The notes under the pieces were generated by a model that saw only the letters and a list, made by a program, of their open reading frames with translations, searched no databases and had not been told where the DNA came from. Below are positions 62,965-64,000 of a stretch of 64,000 nucleotides of DNA, one piece after another. Origin of the DNA: Glycocaulis abyssi (GTDB taxonomy: Bacteria > Pseudomonadota > Alphaproteobacteria > Caulobacterales > Maricaulaceae); the NCBI RefSeq assembly GCF_041429775.1, contig NZ_CP163421.1:1823001-1887000 (forward strand), in the 5' to 3' direction. The position numbers and the translations under genes were made by a program. Numbering within the stretch: the stretch's first letter is position 1; the number at the start of each line of letters is the position of its first letter.

Positions 62965-64000
62965 ATGTTTCTGCGCAATATCTGGTATTATGCCTGTCCG
63001 GCGAGCGATCTGAAGCCGGGCAAGATGCTGCACAAGGTTCTCCTGGGCGAGCCGGTCGTGTTTGCGCGCGGCAGTGACGGCGCAGTGTTCGCCTTGCGCG
63101 ATCTGTGCCCGCACCGGGGCGTGCCGCTCTCCGCGGGCCGCCTGTGCGCTGCGGGCAGCACGGTGGATGGCAAGACGCTGTCCGAGCCACAGATCGAATG
63201 CCCCTATCATGGCTGGCGCTTTGGCGCGGATGGGGCCTGCAAGGCCATTCCGGCGCTGGTCACCGGCCAGGAGATGGATGTCGGCAAGATCCGGGTGCGC
63301 CGCTATCCGGTGCGCGAGCTGCAGGGCAATCTGTGGATATGGATGCCGGCCGCCAGTGATGGCCCGGTGCTGGACGATACGGCCGAACCCGATCACGAAC
63401 CGCCCGTCATGCCGGAGGTGGGCGCGCGCACGCCTGCCCTGATCGAGCGGATGATATTTGACTGCCATGTCGATCACGCCGTCATCGGCCTGATGGATCC
63501 GGCGCACGGGCCTTATGTGCACCGATCTGTCTTCTGGCGCTCGGAAAAATCCATGCACGAGAAGGAGAAGGCGTTCGGCCCCAGCGAGCTGGGCTTTACC
63601 ATGCTGCCGCACACGCCATCGAAGAACTCGCGCTTTTACAAAATCCTGGGCGGCGATCTGACGACCGCGATCAGCTTCCGCCTGCCGGGCGTGCGCGTGG
63701 AGCATATCCAGGCCGGCACGCGCGGACATGTGGTGGGGCTGACGGCTGTTACGCCGGTCAATGAAACCACGACCGAAGTGACCCAGAGCTTCTACTGGAC
63801 GCTTCCCGTGCTGGGCGCGCTCAAACCGCTACTTCGCCCCTTTGCGCGCGGCTTCCTGAAACAGGATGGCGATATGGTGAACATCCAGAAGGAGGGGTTG
63901 AGGTTCGATCCCCGCCTGATGCTCATCAATGACAGCGATGTGCAGGCGAAATGGTATTTCCGCCTGAAGGATGCCTGGGAAAAAGGTGGAGGCATGCGGG
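62965..64000 (+). CDS. Rieske non-heme iron oxygenase (runs off window)
   Basis: At least 345 residues from ATG 62965. The Rieske cluster motifs are CPHRGVPLSAGR (about residues 48-59) and CPYHGWRFGADG (about 79-90). The catalytic domain has CHVDHAVIGLMDPAHGPYVH with the iron-binding histidines near residue 175-190. It resembles vanillate- or phenylpropionate-type oxygenase alpha subunits and would hydroxylate or demethylate a small molecule with electrons from a reductase. No reductase is adjacent. It is a paralogue of the Rieske-less protein at 49974. The C-terminus is just beyond the window. Confidence 0.9.
   Translation, partial: MFLRNIWYYACPASDLKPGKMLHKVLLGEPVVFARGSDGAVFALRDLCPHRGVPLSAGRLCAAGSTVDGKTLSEPQIECPYHGWRFGADGACKAIPALVTGQEMDVGKIRVRRYPVRELQGNLWIWMPAASDGPVLDDTAEPDHEPPVMPEVGARTPALIERMIFDCHVDHAVIGLMDPAHGPYVHRSVFWRSEKSMHEKEKAFGPSELGFTMLPHTPSKNSRFYKILGGDLTTAISFRLPGVRVEHIQAGTRGHVVGLTAVTPVNETTTEVTQSFYWTLPVLGALKPLLRPFARGFLKQDGDMVNIQKEGLRFDPRLMLINDSDVQAKWYFRLKDAWEKGGGMR

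Overview
The window is GC-rich, densely packed chromosome from an alphaproteobacterium, most likely of the Maricaulales/Hyphomonadaceae type. This placement is an inference; no rRNA is present to settle it. Support comes from the rpmH-rnpA-yidC-engB order followed by a HAD nucleotidase and dapD, DUF1036 and DUF2059 proteins, a GTTC-N7-GTTC style LexA box before uvrB, many ATGA/GTGA stop-start overlaps, and frequent GTG/TTG starts. There is one tRNA (Val, CAC), and no rRNA, CRISPR array or recognisable insertion sequence.

Layout. 1-7.2 kb: the start of N-acetylornithine carbamoyltransferase, an L,D-transpeptidase, an acidic lipoprotein, a Phd/PemK toxin-antitoxin pair whose toxin is frameshifted and which is coupled to a P1-family peptidase, a LysR regulator and gamma-glutamyltransferase. 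7.4-11.3 kb: a ferric-iron ABC importer operon with a palindrome upstream. 11.5-19 kb: housekeeping (tRNA-Val, gph, glmU, a succinate-semialdehyde dehydrogenase, rpiA, dapD, a pyrimidine nucleotidase) plus a 312-bp element with long inverted ends. 19-23.5 kb: engB, yidC, rnpA, rpmH, where engB appears to start at CTG. 23.7-29.4 kb: a PemK toxin with a tiny upstream ORF, a TVP38/flavoprotein pair, a histidine kinase, a regulator interrupted by a stop codon, and a lipocalin.

29.5-38.6 kb is the accessory part. A single-chain MmeI-like (type IIL) restriction-modification enzyme is flanked by palindromic repeats. It is followed by a response regulator and uvrB. Directly after the uvrB stop codon lies a conspicuously AT-rich 2.7-kb insert with a eukaryotic-like protein kinase (frame broken at an A6 run) and an overlapping TPR-type partner. 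This two-gene cassette is my best candidate for an undescribed system, plausibly defensive, and it may be read from the SOS-controlled uvrB promoter.

38.6-54.2 kb: an Xaa-Pro aminopeptidase, a metallophosphoesterase, a DrrAB-like ABC exporter, prmA, a TetR regulator, a UvrD-type helicase, a methyltransferase overlapping a Rieske-oxygenase paralogue that has lost its Rieske cluster, rlmE-ppx and hspQ. 54.2-59.5 kb: one tightly spaced minus-strand operon in which the homogentisate genes (hmgA first, fumarylacetoacetase last) enclose a bicarbonate module (SbtA, SbtB-like PII protein, beta-carbonic anhydrase) and an unassigned P-loop protein. The window ends with a glycerophosphodiesterase, an isoaspartyl peptidase, a quinone oxidoreductase and a complete-looking Rieske oxygenase that runs off the edge and is a paralogue of the Rieske-less one.
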